Below are positions 61,791 to 64,000 of a stretch of DNA of 64,000 bases, piece by piece. The stretch is taken from positions 1,240,001 to 1,304,000 of the forward strand of contig NZ_CP100757.1 of the NCBI RefSeq assembly GCF_024266705.1, read 5' to 3'. Below the pieces are notes generated by a model, which was not told the DNA's origin, did no database searches, and was given only the letters and a program-made list of their open reading frames with translations. The position numbers and the translations under genes are program-made. Numbering within the stretch: position 1 is the first letter of the stretch; every line of letters begins with the position of its first letter. The stretch is from Natrinema gelatinilyticum. Its GTDB lineage: Archaea > Halobacteriota > Halobacteria > Halobacteriales > Natrialbaceae.

Positions 61791-62038
61791 CGCGCAACCT
61801 CGCACACATCCGCTCGGCCCTGGTGAACGCCGAACTTGACGCCCTGTGCGAAGAGCCGAGCGGTACCGTAGAGACGTACAGCGTCGGTCGCGGTGGCGTC
61901 CCGCTCAGCTTCGAGGTGAGTACCGACGACAACGAGTCCGTCGGGACACTGGTGCATCTCTCTGCCGAGCAGGCCGAGGCGATAGCTGTCGATCTGCTCG
62001 AACAGGCACACACAGTGAGGGAAGAAACCGATGAGTAG
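61787..62038 (+). CDS. Small acidic protein (83 aa)
   Basis: An 83-residue protein: MTRNLAHIRSALVNAELDAL, YSVGRGGVPLSFEVSTDDNE, SVGTLVHLSAEQAEAIAVDL, LEQAHTVREE. The part GTLVHLSAEQAEAIAVDLLE resembles GTGLDPADARDLAARLV of the 61273 protein, suggesting a shared strand-helix unit. It overlaps both neighbours by coupled start/stop codons. No family recognised. Confidence 0.6.
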   Translation: MTRNLAHIRSALVNAELDALCEEPSGTVETYSVGRGGVPLSFEVSTDDNESVGTLVHLSAEQAEAIAVDLLEQAHTVREETDE

Positions 62039-62159
62039 ACCGCGCGTGACGGCCTGCATCGTCCACACGGAATATGGCGGGAACTACACGGAGTATCCCA
62101 TCGGCGGCGTTTCGTACCCCTCGGCTAAGGCGGTCGAAGCGGCGCTTGAAGCATGCTAA
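62031..62159 (+). CDS. Very small protein (42 aa)
   Basis: ATG at 62031 opens MSRPRVTACIVHTEYGGNYT, EYPIGGVSYPSAKAVEAALE, AC. It overlaps the previous gene by eight bases and stops 12 bases before the RAMP gene. Pattern beta-beta-alpha. Such a small unit could be a subunit or a toxin/regulator; no evidence decides. Confidence 0.5.
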   Translation: MSRPRVTACIVHTEYGGNYTEYPIGGVSYPSAKAVEAALEAC

Positions 62160-62171
62160 TCCCACAAATCC

Positions 62172-63035
62172 ATGATTGAAGACATCGATCGCGACGTGTT
62201 CGTGCGGATTCAGACCGACCTGCTGGTGGTCGGGGACAGTATCATGACCGACCGACACCACGCCTCGAACGGCAACTACGAGGACGACCACCCGCAGAAC
62301 CAGATCGGCGGCATCATCCCAGCCTTCCCACTCTCGGGCTGGCTTCGACACGGGATGGAAGAGGTCGTCCACGAGTACGACGGTACTGCCTGTCACCCCG
62401 GCGAAGCCTCCGCGAACTTCATGAAGAGCGACGTCTACGAGCGCGACCTCAATGACGGCTACCACGAGAAGGGCGCGTGCATCGACAATCGGAAGGAAGA
62501 CGACGGCTGCGTAGTCTTCGACCTCTTCGGCGGCTTCGGTGGCGTCCCCGGGAAGGTGATGCGTCGCCCGATCAAGTTCAACCCCGTCCGCTCCAGCGTG
62601 AACTACACGCGCGGACAGGCCGAAGGCCACTACCGCCGGCTCAACCGGAACATCGTCTCCCGAAACGCCGACGACAACCGGGAACCGCTCCGGAACGCCG
62701 AGGTGGACGCTGTGGCGAATCTGGACGGCTGTTGGCATCTCTCCTTCCGAGAGACGAAACCCGAGTTCTTCGGGCTGCTGGCCAAGGGGATCGACTGCCT
62801 CGATACGCACAAGACCGACTTCATGCACCAACTCGGCGGCGCGCGGAACTTCGGCGCGGGAATCGTCGATTGCCACCTCATCAATCCGCTCTACGACGAG
62901 CGCGAGTTGAAGCGCGTCTTCGACCGCGGGAAGGGGAACACCAACAAGATGGACGAAAAGGACGACCAGTGGGCCGAAGAGTACCGCCCGGCGTTCGTGG
63001 ACGCGCTGGGGAAACGCATCGCGGAGGGGCCGTAG
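62172..63035 (+). CDS. Cas7/Csm3/Csf2-like RAMP-superfamily protein
   Basis: A 287-residue protein with the layout of Cas7-group RAMP proteins. FVRIQTDLLVVGDSI (9-24) is a first ferredoxin-like strand. IIPAFPLSGWLRHGMEEVV (48-66) corresponds to the IPGSSLRGALR-type loop. CVVFDLFGGFGGVPGKV (113-129) corresponds to the D-LFG...G box. NLDGCWHLSFRETKPEFF (183-200) is a strand-helix unit, and LGGARNFGAGIVDCHLINPL (221-240) is the GG-x-x-x-x-G-x-G glycine loop near the C-terminus. No HD or nuclease residues are evident. By analogy it would bind RNA as backbone subunit. It is seen without Cas1, Cas2 or an array. Subtype (IV, III-like or new) is open. Confidence 0.75.
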   Translation: MIEDIDRDVFVRIQTDLLVVGDSIMTDRHHASNGNYEDDHPQNQIGGIIPAFPLSGWLRHGMEEVVHEYDGTACHPGEASANFMKSDVYERDLNDGYHEKGACIDNRKEDDGCVVFDLFGGFGGVPGKVMRRPIKFNPVRSSVNYTRGQAEGHYRRLNRNIVSRNADDNREPLRNAEVDAVANLDGCWHLSFRETKPEFFGLLAKGIDCLDTHKTDFMHQLGGARNFGAGIVDCHLINPLYDERELKRVFDRGKGNTNKMDEKDDQWAEEYRPAFVDALGKRIAEGP

Positions 63036-63815
63036 ATGGGCGAGAACGCCACCCACAGCGACTTCCAGGGCGACGGCGGCCAGGACGTCATGGCCGCCGC
63101 GTACCGCCACGACGCCCACAAGATGAACGGTCAGCCGCATGACTACGTCCCAGATACGTTCGCCGGGGTTTCCGTGAACCAGACGGTTCCCCACGGTGCG
63201 GATGGCGATGCGTCGGCGCTCTCGCGTCCCAACGGGAAGCCTGAGCAGACGATGGAGAACCACGAGACGCTCTACCGGCTGTCACTCATCGAGGGCGAGA
63301 GTCGGTACGACCCGAAGGAGTTCACGCGCAACGGCGTCGAGAGCGCCGTGCGTGACCTCCTGACCGAGGACGACCCGGCGGCCATGCATCGGGCGTGGCT
63401 GGAGAGCGACGTCGTCTCGGCGTTCAACGAGAGCGTCTACTACCCGTACACCTCGCTGAAGTACCACACGCTGCTTGTGGCGGCCCTGCTCGATAACTAC
63501 CGCGACGGTCACGAGTTCACCGATCTCCTCCTGGTCGTGGACCGCGCCGAGGAGATCGTGCCCCACCGGACGGTCTACGCAGGCGAGGACTTCGCACTCC
63601 AAATCGACGAGAGCGCGGGCGGGCGACCGTCGTCCCGTCTCGGGAGTCGGCCGTGGCGGTCGTGGGCGTCCACGTGGAACCGGCTGACCGCGCACCCGCT
63701 CGACGCCGCTCACGACAAGTACGACATGGTGCTCGACGCGAACCTCCGCCGGATCGGCGCGTGGTCTACCGCCCTCCAGTACATCGAGGACTTCCGGGAG
63801 GCATTCGACCGATGA
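63036..63815 (+). CDS. Unknown protein downstream of the RAMP gene
   Basis: A 259-residue protein starting at the base after the RAMP stop codon. The first 75 residues are polar. The main part reads HETLYRLSLIEGESRYDPKE, FTRNGVESAVRDLLTEDDPA, YPYTSLKYHTLLVAALLDNY, DLLLVVDRAEEIVPHRTVYA and ANLRRIGAWSTALQYIEDFR. Mixed strands and helices are expected, no Cys pairs or HD motif. I recognise no family. Its place suggests a small-subunit or effector role in the same complex. Confidence 0.65.
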   Translation: MGENATHSDFQGDGGQDVMAAAYRHDAHKMNGQPHDYVPDTFAGVSVNQTVPHGADGDASALSRPNGKPEQTMENHETLYRLSLIEGESRYDPKEFTRNGVESAVRDLLTEDDPAAMHRAWLESDVVSAFNESVYYPYTSLKYHTLLVAALLDNYRDGHEFTDLLLVVDRAEEIVPHRTVYAGEDFALQIDESAGGRPSSRLGSRPWRSWASTWNRLTAHPLDAAHDKYDMVLDANLRRIGAWSTALQYIEDFREAFDR

Positions 63816-64000
63816 CGCGCATCCAGCAAGTCCAGTGGGAGCTGGAGATGGACTACATCGGCCACCCGTACTACGTCTCGGGGAACGCCATCATGCACGC
63901 GCTCGGTCAGCAGCTCCCGCATGACCTCCACCGACACCTGAACGCGAGTCACGGCGTCTTCGTGCCCGGTCAGTTCGGGACGTTCCCCGAGGAACACAGT
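63812..64000 (+). CDS. Partial gene, possibly a second RAMP-like (Cas5/Cas6-like) protein
   Basis: ATG at 63812 overlaps the preceding stop by four bases. The visible 63 residues read MTRIQQVQWELEMDYIGHPY, YVSGNAIMHALGQQLPHDLH, RHLNASHGVFVPGQFGTFPE. The order strand, Y-x-x-SG-x-x-x-HAL helix resembles the N-terminal ferredoxin-like half of Cas5- or Cas6-type RAMP proteins. Only part is in view, so this remains tentative. The gene runs off the right edge. Confidence 0.5.
   Translation, partial: MTRIQQVQWELEMDYIGHPYYVSGNAIMHALGQQLPHDLHRHLNASHGVFVPGQFGTFPEEHS

Noticed and set aside
61905..63263. A 452-codon open frame on the minus strand across the RAMP gene
   Set aside because: It is the complementary shadow of the + strand operon; composition is Arg/Val/His-rich and unlike a haloarchaeal protein, while the + frames have coupled starts and RAMP motifs.
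60852..64000. CRISPR array near the RAMP operon
   Set aside because: No regularly spaced direct repeats with unique spacers were seen here or elsewhere in the window.

Overview
The window is haloarchaeal DNA. Proteins are acidic, coding is GC-rich, start regions carry archaeal TATA-like boxes and many genes overlap as ATGA. Typical haloarchaeal families are present: four HTH_10 (Bat-like) regulators (one of them decayed), PxpABC, BCCT and LLM/F420 proteins, and IS1341-type TnpB. I cannot name the species; a metabolically versatile Natrialba/Haloterrigena-like organism would fit. No tRNA, rRNA or CRISPR array was found.

Layout. 1-9.5 kb: a Tat-exported protein running off the left edge, decayed genes, an enolase-superfamily protein, an ArsR regulator with two AHSA1/SRPBCC genes (plus a truncated third) and an SDR, a LysE exporter, a DUF3995 membrane protein, an NAD-dependent epimerase and a second SDR. 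9.7-18.1 kb: a solo tnpB insertion sequence, HTH_10 regulators (one destroyed), DoxX, an amidase and a tyrosine recombinase. 18.4-24.3 kb: a tiny membrane protein, MaoC dehydratase, an Mrp/NBP35 ATPase, a DUF2299 protein, an HpcH/HpaI aldolase and a benzoylformate-decarboxylase-like TPP enzyme.

24.7-33.9 kb is a coherent catabolic block: pxpB-pxpC-biotin carrier, then coxG-coxS-coxL-coxM (molybdenum hydroxylase of the form II / xanthine dehydrogenase type), then pxpA, with a biotin carboxylase gene facing them. This suggests hydroxylation of an N-heterocycle to a lactam and ATP/biotin-dependent ring opening. 35.9-49.5 kb holds a further HTH_10 regulator, a second MaoC, two IclR regulators, an aldehyde dehydrogenase, a translationally coupled amidohydrolase-Rieske-BCCT operon with a matched pair of operator-like sites, a USP, a frameshifted MFS gene, EamA and a saccharopine-dehydrogenase-like protein. 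49.5-60.1 kb holds a PD-(D/E)XK-like protein, an HD hydrolase, an intact IS630 element, LLM, PadR, SRAP and a GH13 alpha-glucosidase, among several pseudogenes.

60.6-64 kb is the most unusual part: at least eight tightly overlapping + strand genes, beginning with five short unknown ORFs and leading into a protein with the glycine-loop architecture of Cas7/Csm3/Csf2-type RAMP proteins, then an unknown protein and another gene that continues past the right edge. No Cas1, Cas2 or array is visible.

Throughout, short remnants of IS200/IS605 tnpB elements occur. Three families (A: 2.4 and 60.2 kb; B: 5.7 and 16.4 kb; C: 12.6, 35.5 and 58.1 kb) carry paired hairpins and conserved ends. Two of them provide the stop codon of the neighbouring gene.
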